Part shown: positions 10,360-22,396 of the stretch, in pieces | How the letters are laid out: the number at the start of each line of letters is the position of its first letter | How positions within the stretch are numbered: position 1 is the stretch's first letter | DNA from: Boesenbergia rotunda | Taxonomy: Eukaryota > Streptophyta > Magnoliopsida > Zingiberales > Zingiberaceae | Direction of reading: 5' to 3' | Length of the DNA: 64,000 nucleotides | Assembly (NCBI GenBank): GCA_024364735.1 | Contig: JAGFNQ010005219.1 | Location: 204,118 to 268,117 of the forward strand | The notes under the pieces: model-generated | What the model saw: only the letters and a program-made list of their open reading frames with translations | What the model was told of the DNA's origin: nothing | The model's database searches: none | Translations under genes and position numbers: made by a program

Positions 10360-11469
10360 ATTGGTATCAGAGATGAGGTTTTCGATTTTGTGTGTTTAAG
10401 GATTAGTTAATTTTTTACATTTTTCATACATTATATTTTGCTGGATGATATGTGGATGTGCGTAGGCTAACTTTGTGTTGTAGGCACAGGATTCCAACTT
10501 ATCATGGCCAAATATTTAATGTGTGTGAATGTGTATGCAATTGTTGTAAATTAATTAATCCTCGGGGTTGACGAGGCTAGGTAGTATTTAATTTTTGAAA
10601 TTAAATACGGCACATATTTAGCCGAGCTTATTATTTTACTTTCGATCTAGTTTTCATGTACACTCCTTCGTGGAGTATAAGATCGATGATGTAAATAATT
10701 AGCTAGTCATTTCGGCTCGGAAATCCCTCAAGGTAGCTTGCGCAAAAGGAAGGGAGGAGCGGACGGAGTGACGACACGACTGGAGAAGCATTGGAGACCA
10801 AGACCATGAAAGTTGGAAAATCTAGGATTTTCTATTTTTCATTATGTTGGTTATGTATTTGACGTGTGAATGTGCTTGTTAAAATTCCTCGAACTAAATT
10901 ACAAAGTGGGAGAGGGATCCTAAGGGTCCCATGGCCTCCATTATAATCCAATAAGTGATGCAAACAAGTCTGCGCGTCGGCTCTGAGTGCCTTCCTCCCC
11001 ATCGGATGGGCTTGTTCTGCGGATCACTGGGTCAGAAAAGACTATAGGAAATTATTAAAGAGCGTGTGTACTTCCCCATCGGAAGACACATAATCGGAAA
11101 TAGTTTTCTTAGTGTCGTGTAATGGTAAACACTTAGATGCGAACAATAGTATCCTCCCCATCGGAGTCACTGCTATTATTCTGCAAGGCCGAAGTGAACC
11201 AACTATTAATCTTACTTGTCAAAAGTTAGGTTGACAAGATAGTAAGATTAACGGGTAAAACCTCCTCTTACAAATGTGAAAATTCGTATACGTCCACACC
11301 ATCGTGGCATGCGAATTTCTCGGTGTGAAGAGGTGTTGGTTGATTTCGAAAATTTATTATTTTGAGGAATCAATTTATTTTCGAATTCTAAAGTAGAGTA
11401 TGTTGTGATTCTTAGGATTTTTCAAAATAGCCTTTAACCCACTAGCGACCATACTTAAGGAAAACAAAC
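10360..11469 (+). other. Cop-A leader region with primer-binding site
   Basis: TGGTATCAGAG at 10362-10372 is the initiator-tRNA-Met primer-binding site. The following 1.1 kb is untranslated leader without a significant ORF; it contains short repeats of a CCCATCGGA motif (about 11000, 11070, 11160). Nothing else was recognised. Confidence 0.7.
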
Positions 11470-12215
11470 TTACTGGCCCCCAATTACATAGACTGGAAAA
11501 GAAACCTAGACCTTGTCATTACTGCTGAAGAGTACAAATATGTGTTCTTCGAAGAATGTCCTGAAAAGCCTAGTGAGAGCTCTGGTGAAGAGCAAAGGGA
11601 GCGTTACAAGAAGTGGATCAAGGCAGATGAGATGGCACGGTATTATATTCTGGCGAATGTATTGCAATATCAGCATCAGGTCATGCCCACTGCTAGTGAC
11701 ATGATGCTAAATCTCAAGGAGCTCTTCGGGCACTAGGGTCGGGCCACTAAGCAGATTGCGATGAAGAACCTGATGACGACTTCTATGGTCGAAGGGAAAC
11801 CCGTGAGGGATCATGTCCTGAAAATGATGGCTCGCCTCTTGAGATTGAGGTACTTGGAGCACAAATCGACGGGGAAACCCAGGTCGATATTATACTCCAG
11901 TCTCTGCCTAGGAGTTTTGAGCAGTTCCGGCTCAACTATAACATGAATAACCATGAGTATATGTTGGGGAACTACTAGGAGAACTCCAGGCACTAGAGGG
12001 CCTATTTCCTCAAAGCTCGTAGGCCTTGGTTACTCAGAAGGTTTCTACTTCTGTGCTGAAAGGCAGGAAGAAGAAGAAACAAGGTGGGTACAAGAAGGTG
12101 GCTAGATCGCAGGGACCTCAAGCTAGTGAGAAGAAGCCGAAAGGCAAGTGCTTCACGAGCCAGTAGACTGGACATTGGAAGGTGAACTGCCCCCGTCGTC
12201 AAGAGAAAGGTATAT
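11470..12215 (+). pseudogene. gag: Cop-A gag remnant
   Basis: The readable frame gives a copia gag: YIDWKRNLDLVITAEEYK, ERYKKWIKADEMARYYILANVL and DMMLNLKELFGH, then after a stop PVRDHVLKMM and TQVDIILQSLPRSFEQFRL. A Lys-rich stretch and a broken zinc knuckle (GKCFTSQ, stop, TGHWKVNCP) close it. At least four stops and a frameshift are present. No methionine start is preserved. Confidence 0.8.
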
Positions 12216-12654
12216 CTTTTTCTTTTGTCGTTGTAACATGTTTAGCAGTGTTATCTACCGGTACCTGGTGTGTAAATATGAATGCCACTAAACATATCTG
12301 CAATTCTTTGTAGGGGTTCCAGGAAGCCCAACGACTAGCTGAGGAAGAGATTACTGTCTACATAAGAAATGCTACGGAGGTGGCTACTATTGCAGTGGAA
12401 GTCATTTATTTTTTAGGAAAATAAAGTTTTGGTTTTAAGAAAATTCCTTTTATGTACCTAATTTTTTAGAAAGAACTTTGGTTCAGTTTCTGAAATAATG
12501 GATATTATATTGCCTTTTGTTATAAAAAGTGGAATAGAATGATTATCTGTTTAGGAACATGGATAAGCAATTTAAGAAATTAGAACAAAGTCTCCCATGA
12601 TGCAAATAGTAGTTAATAGTTCATCATCTAACCAAAATAAGAGAAAGGTTCCTT

Positions 12655-14850
12655 CCAAGATAAACCAAACATATCTTTGGCATCTAAGGCTTATTCATAC
12701 TGACCTAAGTAGGATTCAAGGGTAGGATTCAAGGGTCGATAGTCAATGGACCCTCGGGTACATTGGCGGTGGGAGACTTCCCAAACTTTAGAGTCTTGCT
12801 TGAAAGGTAAGATGACCAAGAGGTCTTTCAAGGCCGAGGGGTATATAGCCAAAGATATATTAGAATTGGTTCATTTTGATTTCTGTGGTCCTATGCTTAT
12901 CCAGGAAAGAGGTAGCTTTGAATACTTCGTGAGACGAATATTCAAAGGTATGTATACGTTTATTTGATGGTCGCAAGTCTGAATCTTTGATTAGTTCAAA
13001 GAATTGTAGGCTAATATGGAGAAACATCAAAGTAAAAGTATCAAGACACTATGATCATATCATAGTGATGAGTACCTCTTCGAAGAATTTAGGACTTACT
13101 TATCAGAGGTTGGGAGTCAATCCCAATTGACAGCACCCGGTACGCCCCAACAGAACGGTGCAGCAGAGCAAAGGAAAAGGGCTCTTATAGAGATGGTTAG
13201 GACATTGATGAACTGCTCCGAGTTGCCAGATTTGTTCTGGAGATATGCTCCGGAAATGGTAGCATACATACTTAATATCATCTAGGTCAGTACTTTCTAC
13301 TCCCGTAGAAGTGTAGACTGGGCGAAAACCAAGTCTAAGACATATTCAGATATGGGGTTGCTCAGCACAGGTGCTGAGAGGGGATACTGATAAGTTGGAA
13401 TCTCGTGCGCTTGTTCGTAGGCTATACTAGAGGAACGAAAGGTGGTTCCATAGTCTTAAAGGATCAGAGGGTAATCATTGGCACAAATACCAGATTCTTA
13501 GAAGAAGACTATATGATGAACCACAAGCTCATGAGTAGACTAGTTCTTGAAGAATTAAGAGGGGATGTTCTAACCTTAGTACCAACTATACAAAAAGATA
13601 TACCACAAGTCACTGCACCGCGTGTCACAGAAGATACACACAGGTGGTGTCTCGTCGTAGTGGGAGGGTTGTTAGTCAACCAGAAGGATTCATGTTTTGG
13701 GAGAGTCTTCGGACTCAGTCCTTGACGACCATCAACCAAGATCCCTGGACTTATGACAAGGAACATCCGCTTTGAAGAGATAATCTAGTCATATGGATTT
13801 GTTCAAAGGACGGATGAGATTTGTGTATGTAAGAAATGTGACGGAAACGTAGTGGTATTCTTGTACTATACGTAGATAATATTTTGTTAGTTGGCAACAA
13901 TGGCAAAGTATTATCAGACGTAAGGGTATGGTTGTCCAAACAGTCGATATGAAGGACTTAGGAGAAGCAGGACACATCCTTAGCGATCAAAGTTCTAAGG
14001 GATCACCAGAGAAGGATGTTGTGCTTACCCATGTTTCATACAGAGACACTGTCTTAACTTGTTTTAGCATGGAAACCTCCAAGAAAGGTTTTATACTTTT
14101 CAGTTATGGAGCTACTCTATCTAAGGAGATATGGTTAGATTATCAAAGGAGATAGAGCAGGTAATGGCGGTTCTTTTAGCGTTGGCTATAAGAAGCCTCA
14201 TGTATGCTAAAATTGAGACCAGATATCTGTTGTGCCGTGGGCATGATTAGCAGATATCAGGGTAACCCAAGTCAAGGAAATTGGATTACAGTAAAAGCAT
14301 ATATTAGTGTCTGAGAAGGACTAAGGACTATATGATGGTTTACCGGGTAGACCAATCTCCTGTGGGTTATATGGATACAGATTTCCAGTCGGATAGGGGC
14401 AAATATAAGTATTCCTCAGGGTTTTGTGTTTTCTTTAGGAGGTAGAATCATAGTTTGGAGGAGTGTCACGCAGCGGTTGCGTGGCAGACTCCACCATGGA
14501 AACTAAGCATGAGACAGTCTCTTAAACAGCCAAGAAAGCTACATGGTTCAGGAACCTCAAGATGGACTTCGATGTGATTCCTGGTTTGCTCAAAGCTATC
14601 ACATTTTGTTGTGATAAACAATGGTGCAGTTGCAAACTCGAAGGAATCACGAGCCCATAAGACAATTAAACACAAAGAGCATAAGTACCACCCAGGAGAG
14701 GAAAAGTTGTTGTTGCCTAGATTACATCAGAGGACAACCTGGGAGATCTTTTCACTGAGGCCTTGATAGTGAGAGCTTTAGGCATGTGCAGGATCAGGGA
14801 GTCAAATGTACGGTGTTTTGAATACAACAAAGTCTTTGAGTATAAGTGGG
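12655..14850 (+). pseudogene. pol: Cop-A pol remnant (integrase, RT fragment, RNase H)
   Basis: In order: a gag-pre-integrase fragment (YLWHLRLIH near 12672), LESCLKGKMTKRSFKAEGYI and the integrase start LVHFDFCGPM (12790-12910), a second integrase piece (APGTPQQNGAAEQRKRALIEM near 13130), and an integrase C-terminal piece (13410-13560). A linker, the end of the RT thumb region around 13800-14150 (LYYT... then VDMKDLGEAGHIL) and an RNase H fragment to about 14850 follow. The stretch between the linker and the thumb is far shorter than a copia RT, so most fingers/palm motifs are gone. Protease was not identified. Confidence 0.75.
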
Positions 14851-14854
14851 AGAT

Positions 14855-16786
14855 TGTTAGAATGTATACTAAAAGCATTGCCTTTTCTGTATGGACATCC
14901 ACATTTTGAAAAAGAATCACAACAACACTAGATGCTTGTTTATATTAGTACATGCATAAAAGTCCTTTACTTTGCATTGTAGATAACATGGTGTGTGGTG
15001 ACACACGGAAGATCATGTTATCAGTCGCTTGCCTAGTATAAGTAGAGGCTCACAGCCGAGATGAAATTGGACAAACCATCGGAATGGTTGTAGTGTAATT
15101 AGGTGTGGTTGGTCTTGACCATAGAATTACACTAGTGTACCTTGTGTGCATTGAGCATGACCAAAACCAGAGATTATCCAATTTGTACTGATTTGATAAT
15201 TGGATTGGATCTTGGATTATTATGGAGTACAATCCCTAAATCCCAATATAATAATGGGCACGTATAGTCAATATTTTATTTCTTTGATTTACCAATGACC
15301 GAGATTTATTCTGCTAAATCGATAGGCCCGGTAAGTTGGGAAATAATATTAATTATATGGTGTGTCATTGATTATTGACGAAATCCGTGTCCTGGTGAAT
15401 CGGGATGATAATGCCCTCTTGATGATCTCATAAGGTTCATCATATATATTAAACCTTGCAGGTGGATTTGATCCGACATGATGATAAGGTTGAGTGGTAC
15501 TAGTCAAGGAGCCAGAAGTCGATTAATTAAAATTATCAGTAATTTAAATTAGTCGACGGACATTCGATATCTTAAACACGGGGGATGGATGTACTCATAA
15601 TAGATGGTGCCCATATGTAAATATGGGGGTTGGTGAGGTGATTCAATGAGGATCCTTTAGTGGAATGAAACTTCATTAATGAATCGGGTTTGTATCCATT
15701 AACAGACCAAGATCTAACTCCTCTTCATGGTCCCTATCATAACCCTATATATACCTTATGGTACAAATTCTTCTCTTCTCTCTCTCCCTCTTGTTTGAGG
15801 ATGCGGCACCGAACGGAAGGAAGCAGTTATTCTCCGATTAATTACATTGCAGCATCACTGATTGCATGGAATTAAATCCTGCTCTTCTCCAATTAATTGG
15901 ATGGCATGCAATTAATCTTCTCCGATTAATTCATGGCTTCTCCGATTAAATCCTGCTCTTCTCCTATTAATTGGATGACATGCAATTAATCTTCTCCGAT
16001 TAATTGCACCTGCTCTTCTCCGATTAATTAATTCTTCTCCACACGATTAACTGCTCGAAGGGAGCAGTTCCTTCTCCACGCGTCTCATGCAATCTGCTCT
16101 TAAGCAATTGCCTTGCGTGGAGAAAAAGTTGCATACGCAACTTGGCTTGGAGAACAAGAAGAAGGGGAGAGCCTTCTGCATGAGCAGGAACCTTCTGTGT
16201 GGAGAAGAAGACACAGTTCGGGCGCCGAAGGTGGAGAAAAGAGAATTAGTAGGATTTATGTTTAGATTATCTTCTTTCTTGGAGTGGCCGGCGGCATCCC
16301 TTTGGTTATGAATTGGTTGGCGTAAGGAGAAGGGATCGACTTGGTGACCACGGATCTTGGTAGATCGTCGCTCACACGACGTCCAAGAGGGGAGGGTCAT
16401 ACGGTAGAAGATCGTAAGGTAACGGAAGATATATACTCTTCCTTGGCTCCTTTGCTTAGCTTTGTCATTTCATGTTTATTTTAATTAATTATTATTATTT
16501 TGATTAATTGTTAATCTTAGATAACAATTAATTAATTGGACCCCGACCATAAACACAAGAACCGGCGATCCACTCGTCGCCTTTTCCGCGGTCGTTCGAT
16601 AAGGAAAATTACAAGGCTCAATCTTTGTGATTGGCCGAGTTGTAATTTGTACTGAACGATACGACGACGAGATGGTCATTGGGAGACGGGTCTCCATTTG
16701 AATTAATTTTTAATCCGTAGACATGGAGAGGTCTCTTAAGGACGACCAAGTATTCACTTAGGAAACCCGTCAAGTCATACCCAACA
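14855..16786 (+). repeat. 3' LTR of Cop-A (1932 bp)
   Basis: Starts TGTTAGAATGTATACTAAAA, directly after the purine tract AAGTGGGAGAT, and ends ATACCCAACA followed by the TSD gttca. Scattered substitutions and small indels relative to the 5' LTR suggest an old insertion. Confidence 0.93.
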
Positions 16787-16791
16787 GTTCA

Positions 16792-16859
16792 GACTTGTTA
16801 TATCTTGCCACCCGGCTTCTTCAGCCCACGTGTCGGCCCCGGGGTATTCAACCCCATCA
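16792..16859 (-). repeat. Gypsy LTR, second piece
   Basis: Continues the LTR interrupted at 8377, beyond the Cop-A TSD, and ends at CCCCATCA (16859), giving TG on the minus strand. The GCCCACGTGTCGG stretch is of the type common in plant gypsy LTRs. Confidence 0.6.
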
Positions 16860-17325
16860 CCGGGCCTATCGATTTAACAAATAAATCTCTTCCATTAGTA
16901 AATCAAAGAAATAAATATTATGTACATATGCCCGTTATTATATCAGAATTAAGAGCATATACTCCATAATAACTGAGGTATGATTCAATTATATAGTCAG
17001 TATAAATTGAATCACCTCTATATCGGTCATTCTCAATATACATAAAGTATACTAGTGTAATTCTATGGTCAAGATATACCAATACCAAATTACACTATAA
17101 CCATGTCAATGGTTTGTCCAAAACCATCTAGGTTGTGAGCCTCTACTTATACTCTACAAAGGACTGATAACATGATCTTCTGTGTGACACCACACACTAT
17201 GTTATCTACAATATAAAGTATCAGACAATATACACATAAATAACTAATATAAATATATAAATAATGATCAAGTGATTCTCATTCAAAATGTAGATGTCCA
17301 TATAAAAATTAAGCTTTTAGTATAC
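16860..17325 (-). repeat. Inverted fragment of a Cop-A-type LTR
   Basis: Reverse complement of the first part of the Cop-A LTR: it begins at the CGGGCCTATCGATTTA block (equivalent to about 15320 read backwards), passes through the TACACTAGTGTAATTC and CACCACACACTATGTTATC blocks, and stops at GCTTTTAGTATACAT, a few bases short of the LTR terminus. The gypsy element probably inserted into this LTR; the other half is not in the window. Confidence 0.8.
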
Positions 17326-18099
17326 ATCATAATATCTTTGTGCTGCAATCCTTTGAGAAAGGATGAATATTCCGTAAGTTGCACCCTTGATAGCCATCAG
17401 AACTATTATTTATCCAATGAAGCACTTTTCTTTCAGTTGACACTTGCTAGGCTTCCTAGTATTCATAGGCAATTATTGTTCTCCTATGTGCAAATTTGGT
17501 GTCATGGACGGATATATCTCCAATATGTCATGGTTATTACTAGTCATTTGGCAAGGTTATATTAGTCCTTTAGCGACACTCTTTATGTTGAGGAGTTTTC
17601 TAGTTCATTTTTTTATAACAAAAAGTAACAACCCTAGCAATTTCTAGATGGGGACGAATCCGAATCCGAATCCGATCCACTAATCTTAGTTCTCTGTAGT
17701 AACCCAGACAATTTTTTTTTGGCTTCCATAATATGCTAGCGCAAGGAATTCAAGGATCATTAAGGGGAAAAATACTGTAAAAGGTTGGTATCAGAGGTTG
17801 ATGAAAGGCTACAACTTTGCTTTACTGCCTAAAAAACTTGATGTTTTGACTTATATCATCTGATAGAAACAATTAGTTTTCTCAGATCCTATCCTGGATG
17901 AATCCACCTAACAATAGATGTAGTCCATTGTGCCATACCTTTAAACAAACGACTAATAGTTGCTAGTTTTAGAGCAAAATTAAGTAGAATATAGCATTAT
18001 ATCTAATTGGGAAATACTTAATAATCTCAAACTATTAGCACAACTAATTTGACATCCACCGGGAGGGGAGGCAAAACAAACTAAGCTCAAATGAGAAAA
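17326..18099. other. Unassigned AT-rich stretch
   Basis: No recognisable coding sequence. A GAATCC-type triplicated run occurs near 17655. It may belong to the decayed CACTA element that ends at 19890, but no homology could be seen. Confidence 0.4.
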
Positions 18100-18572
18100 G
18101 TAGAAAATACAATGAGGAAGTATAACCAATGATGCCAATAATGTTTCATAATCAACATGTATGCAACAATAGAACAACTATATCGCACAATGGCATCTGC
18201 ATCACTAACAAGGGATGTGGATGTGATAGGTTGCATGGATGTCACACCAAACTTGCTTTGGATACATCGTACCAAACATGCAATGCTATATGTTGTTCAA
18301 ACACATCCATTAAAATGTTAAAGCCTATGAAGATAAGAATTTGGAAGCGCATGCTCTTTTTAGTAGATTTTTGATGTGTTTCTAATTGGCCTACAGTAAG
18401 TGATATCATATTTCTTCTATGTTTCATATATTTTTTACAAATAGAGTAAGTCTTTGTGAGTGATAATAAAATTTTAGATTCTTTATGACTTCTCTTTGTA
18501 GCTTGGTTAATTTTTATCATGGAAATATCATTCCTATAACTTACAGATTTTTTTTAGTTATACAGTTACAAC

Positions 18573-19039
18573 TAGGGGTGTCAAAAATCAACACGACCCG
18601 ACGACCCAATCCGAATCGACCCGAAAAAAAATCGGGTTCGAGTCGGGTTCGGGTTGGGGGGTTTCAGATTGAAAAATTTCGGGTTGGGTTCGGGTCGGGA
18701 TCGGGTTGACCCGAATTTAATATTTTATGAATTTTTTGAGGTTAAATCAAATTTTATTTTAAAAATTAAGATATTTTTATGTATATTAATATCAATATAG
18801 TATGATCATAATGAAGTATTGAGATAAAAGTGAAGAATTATAGGGAAAATGGCGAAAAAAGACGTTTTGAATCAGTTTTTTCGAGTTATTCGGGTCGGGT
18901 TGGTCGGGTTCGGGTTCGGGTTTAGGGGTTTTGGGTTGAAATCGGGTTCGGGTCGGGTTCGAGTTGGGAGTTAAAATTTTTTTTTTCCCAACCCGACCCG
19001 AACCCGACCCGACCCGACCCACCCGAATTGACACCCCTA
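18573..19039. mobile_element. hAT-type MITE with perfect 8-bp TSD
   Basis: 467 bp with terminal inverted repeats starting TAGGGGTGTCA and ending TGACACCCCTA, flanked on both sides by GTTACAAC (18565-18572 and 19040-19047). An 8-bp duplication and TAGGG-type ends point to the hAT superfamily. Both arms are runs of CGGGT/ACCCG variants facing each other, so the element could fold into a long imperfect hairpin. The centre (18710-18890) is AT-rich and non-coding. Confidence 0.9.
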
Positions 19040-19099
19040 GTTACAACTAAAGAATTTGAGTCATGGAGATATCATTGATAATACTAAATGTAAACTGCT

Positions 19100-19318
19100 T
19101 CATTAGAGTATTGATGGAATTTGTTGCAAAAGGACGAATTGCATCCACAGATCCCAAAGTAAAAGTGCATCACGTTCCATTGGTGGAGCTTGTTGGAAAG
19201 TTTGGATCGATAAAGTGTTTGTGGACAAGTTGGACCTCATTCGACCAAATGATGAAATGTTGTTTCTCGAAGATGCAATAAGAAGCACAGTTGCTTGGTT
19301 ATCTAAATTCATAATATT
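19100..19318 (+). pseudogene. Fragment of CACTA-associated protein (DUF8039-like C-terminus)
   Basis: Reads VAKGRIASTDPKVKVHHVPL, then after a one-base frameshift ACWKVWIDKVFVDKLDLIRP and AIRSTVAWLSKFI to a stop. The pattern (non-ambiguous 'VA.G.I.STDP...VHH.PLG...KV.ID', 'LI.P...E....DAI.S.VAW') is the C-terminal domain of proteins encoded beside the transposase in plant CACTA elements. The assignment rests on recalled family pattern, not a search. Confidence 0.55.
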
Positions 19319-19890
19319 TTGTGACTAAGTTACTTTAGACTTATGACTAATTTGTAATTTTTTTTTCTATTAAGTTATTTTAGACTTATGACTAGTTTGT
19401 AATGATTTTGCTACTAAGTGAAATGTTATTTTGTTAAAGTGTGGTGTTGATGATTATTTGTAATATTATAAATGTTTTAGTTTTGAATGTTGTTAATTGA
19501 GATATGTAATGTGGTATATTTGTTGTATTATAAAATTGTGTAAGATGTATATATGTGGGATTATAATTATATGGAATATATTAACATCCGCAGTGCACGA
19601 ATACACATTGCAGATAAGTAGATCCGTAATGGGCGGCTACAAACTACTGATAATTGCATTCGCAGCGTACAATTGTGTGTTGCGATTACCTTTACTGCAG
19701 CGTGCGGCGGCACGTTGCGGATAAGTGCATCCGCAGAGTGTAGCCGCGCGCTGTGGATGCACGTATCTATAGCGTGTGGCCGCGCGTTATCGAAATATTA
19801 TAACTTTTAATAGTTTGGAGTTGTGCAGCATTCGATGCGTGCTGCAGATATGACTATTACGAGCTACGAAAAGATATATTTATTGTAGTG

Positions 19891-20346
19891 TAAGTAATAG
19901 TTGACTTGAGCTTGGATAAGTCATAGTCTCTATAAGTCAAGGTAATTGTCTAACATTGGGTAATGGAGGAAGTCCTAGAGAACCATATAGTCTTTAGGCA
20001 TTGAAAGTTCTGGTAAGTCAAGGATGCATATACTAGGTAGACAAGGAATTCTAGAAGACATAAAGGCTCTTGCCACAACAATGAATTCGCCCTAATGGGA
20101 CTAAAGTTAGAATTTAAATCTATTGATTGAATGATAAATATGAAACTATAAAATTGTGATTTAATTGAATCTGAAGTAAATAATCAACTGAGGTGGTTAA
20201 AACAATCAACTGAAGAGTTTTAAAATATCACATCGGGCTATTTAGTATAGCAATGATTATCATTTCATCATTGTCTTATTCTTTCTCATTCGCCCATCCA
20301 CCGCCAATGGGGCTAGACGACAATTAATCGATCATCGCGTTGTCTT
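19891..20346. other. Intergenic stretch, nothing recognised
   Basis: AT-rich, no ORF and no repeat termini seen. Confidence 0.4.
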
Positions 20347-20463
20347 TCATTCTGCTTCGTTCACGAGGTAGTTGTCGAATTCATCTCGGCTCATTAATTG
20401 GATCAAGAGTGGACCATGCTCTGGCTGATCATGCATGATGTGCTGGAGAATCACCGTAAATGG
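20347..20463 (-). other. Possible exon fragment, unassigned
   Basis: A minus-strand frame reads PFTVILQHIMHDQPEHGPLL and continues to LVNEAE and a stop at 20347-20349. It stays open upstream to about 20545 with no ATG. Composition is protein-like, but the family is not recognised and chance cannot be excluded. Confidence 0.2.
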
Positions 20464-20568
20464 ACCACTCCTCCATTGTCGACACCTCATCACCAAGACT
20501 AAGACCGACTCACCAATTAAGTAGAAGCAAGACTAAGACTCCGTATATAACCTGCTCGATGCTCATCA

Positions 20569-20952
20569 CTAGAGCAGCATATCATTAATATTCGCCTCAA
20601 TTTTTAATGAAGCAGTGAACCTCGCTTTCATGATGGAGAAATAATTAATATAATATGGCACAAATGGCAACATCCTTGTAGTAAGAGATTCCTGAAGGGA
20701 AGAGGAAAGGGGTGGTCCACTACTCCGGGGCACAAATTGCAAGTACAACGGCTCCCCAACTAATAAGATATACATATCCTGTCGCGGTGGCCTGCATAGT
20801 AAATTCCAAACTACAGCGTTGCTGAGCAATATAATATCCCACGTTGGAGCAGTGGCACACCTTTCATGCATGAAATGGATAACCTGAGCCTTGTCAAACT
20901 TGGACTCATCGAGGTGGGTGTGACCTTCCGGCCTTGGGCCAGCACCGAGCAT
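20569..20952 (-). CDS. Unassigned ORF, 127 residues
   Basis: Starts MLGAGPRPEGHTHLDESKFD. The first 40 residues look protein-like, the rest less so. There is an AG 2 bp before the ATG, so the part after it could be an exon rather than a start. No domain is recognised and no neighbour supports a function. The plus-strand segment around 20540 has a GTATATAACC TATA-like motif, so transcription in the opposite direction is also possible. Confidence 0.25.
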   Translation of the reverse strand: MLGAGPRPEGHTHLDESKFDKAQVIHFMHERCATAPTWDIILLSNAVVWNLLCRPPRQDMYILLVGEPLYLQFVPRSSGPPLSSSLQESLTTRMLPFVPYYINYFSIMKARFTASLKIEANINDMLL

Positions 20953-21957
20953 CTAATATGCCAAAGTGATTCGCAATTGGCTGACAGGCAACTAAATGCT
21001 AATTAAAGAGATAAAGAGATGGTCCACACAGATTAGTTAAATAGTGTTTAGGTTTAGTGACCTTGTGGGGTTCACCGATCGCCATCACAAACGCCAAATT
21101 ATCTAGCTTTAACCCTGAAGGCCCATGAGCTTGGTGAGGCAGCAAGTTTTGGTGCAGTATTAATATAATTATCAAGGATGACTCAATCTCAAGGTTATGT
21201 TAATGTGAAGTCAAATATGAATGAGAATTAAGGGGAAGTGGTACTCTCACATGTGTCTACAACTTTGCTTATAAATTATGCCTCCTAGAACAGGTGTTGT
21301 GGTTATATCCTTCAGTAAAAAAATTATGCATTTGATGTTCGAGACAAAGCTATAGTTTATTATGGACAAAATTTTTTTTAATAGATAGTAGGCTCGAGAA
21401 TTATCTATCAGGATGAATCTTTACTTGCACTTTCTCAATTTACTTATTTGACTGATAGAAAATTTTTATAGGATTAGACCGATCGTCCATCAGTAAAAAC
21501 TTGGATATCTAGCAACAAAAAAAAAAAACTTAACTACGTGCCAAGATGATTAATTACTTAGAATAAAGGCATTAATGCATCTTGTTAGTTCCGAGCAATC
21601 AACCTCAAATACCCATCTTAATCAAATGAATATGATTATGAATTTCAAATGGATTGTCAATGTTGTTGCACTTCCAACCCCTACGAGGAGTTGAGGAAAT
21701 GAATGACCTTAGAAATAGTGCATTTTTTATATTAGATGCATCTTTTTTATCATTGGATCGGCTTTAAAAAATAAATGTTTAGATTTAAAGAATGATTACA
21801 CATATTGTATAATATATGATATCATATGATATAAAGAATAATTGTGCATAAAAACTCTAGTTTAGTTTACATTTGTGGTTGTTAAATTTTTTTTTGTTGA
21901 CAATAATTTTGTTACTATCATTTCTTAATTTATCTCTTTACACATTGTCATGAGATT
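20953..21957. other. AT-rich stretch without recognised features
   Basis: No ORF above noise. It ends at the TSD (agatt, 21953-21957) of the TRIM element. Confidence 0.5.
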
Positions 21958-22123
21958 TATTGGAGATGAATCAAAGTTCCACATTGATTAAAAATAAAAA
22001 AGATTATGGGTTTAAAAGAATGACAAGTATCTCCATTGGAATGATACCTTTTGGGTAGAGTTTAAGAGCAAAGTCCCAATATCATGTCATTGTAGAGATA
22101 TGCATATCATTGGGATCCCAACA
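21958..22123 (+). repeat. TRIM left LTR
   Basis: 166 bp ending GGGATCCCAACA. It aligns with the rejoined right LTR over its whole length; the first bases are TATTGG instead of TGTTGA. Confidence 0.8.
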
Positions 22124-22374
22124 AGTAGTATCGTAGTCATGGTCTAGACCATGTGTCATATGGGAGGGTCCTTGAATGAACTTGCAATAGGCCCGGAGCG
22201 GGTCGAGAGTGGTCGAATGTGAATGCTTATGGGGAGGTCTGGAGCAGATCAAGAGTAACTGGATGTAAATGCCCTGATCGGATGCTCGCGAGGAGGCCCG
22301 AAGTAGATCAAAAAGTGACTGAATACTTGCGGAGAGGCATGGACCAATAGTGGTCCTTCATTTGAAAGGAGAAT

Positions 22375-22396
22375 TGTTGAAAATTAACTAAAGTCT
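22375..22396 (+). repeat. TRIM right LTR, first piece
   Basis: TGTTGAAAATTAACTAAAGT followed by ct; interrupted by Cop-C, whose TSD agtct is its last five bases. Confidence 0.8.

Larger units (their letters stand above)
8378..16786 (+). mobile_element. Cop-A: degenerate Ty1/copia retrotransposon
   Basis: An 8409-bp element with LTRs at 8378-10359 and 14855-16786, a TGGTATCAGAG primer-binding site, decayed gag and pol, and a purine tract before the 3' LTR. It is flanked by a perfect 5-bp TSD, gttca, at 8373-8377 and 16787-16791. Every coding part is interrupted by stops, and the RT core is largely missing, so it is dead. A solo LTR of the same family occurs at 34996-44510. Confidence 0.92.
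18100..19890 (+). mobile_element. CACTA-1: decayed 3' part of a CACTA (En/Spm) transposon
   Basis: The right end is TTTATTGTAGTG (reverse complement CACTACAATAAA), preceded by a subterminal cluster of CGCAGCGTGCGG/CGCGCGCTGTGG-like motifs at about 19590-19840, the same motif set as in the complete element at 39076-42100. No left terminus was found upstream, and the left limit given is arbitrary. Inside are a CACTA-associated protein fragment (19100-19318) and the nested MITE at 18573-19039. Frames near 18120-18300 (ATIEQLYRTMASASLTRDVD) look like broken coding sequence. Confidence 0.6.

Noticed and set aside
18485..18709. ORF with RPNPNRPEKKSGSSRVRVG-like repeats
   Set aside because: Translation of the CGGGT runs in the MITE arm.
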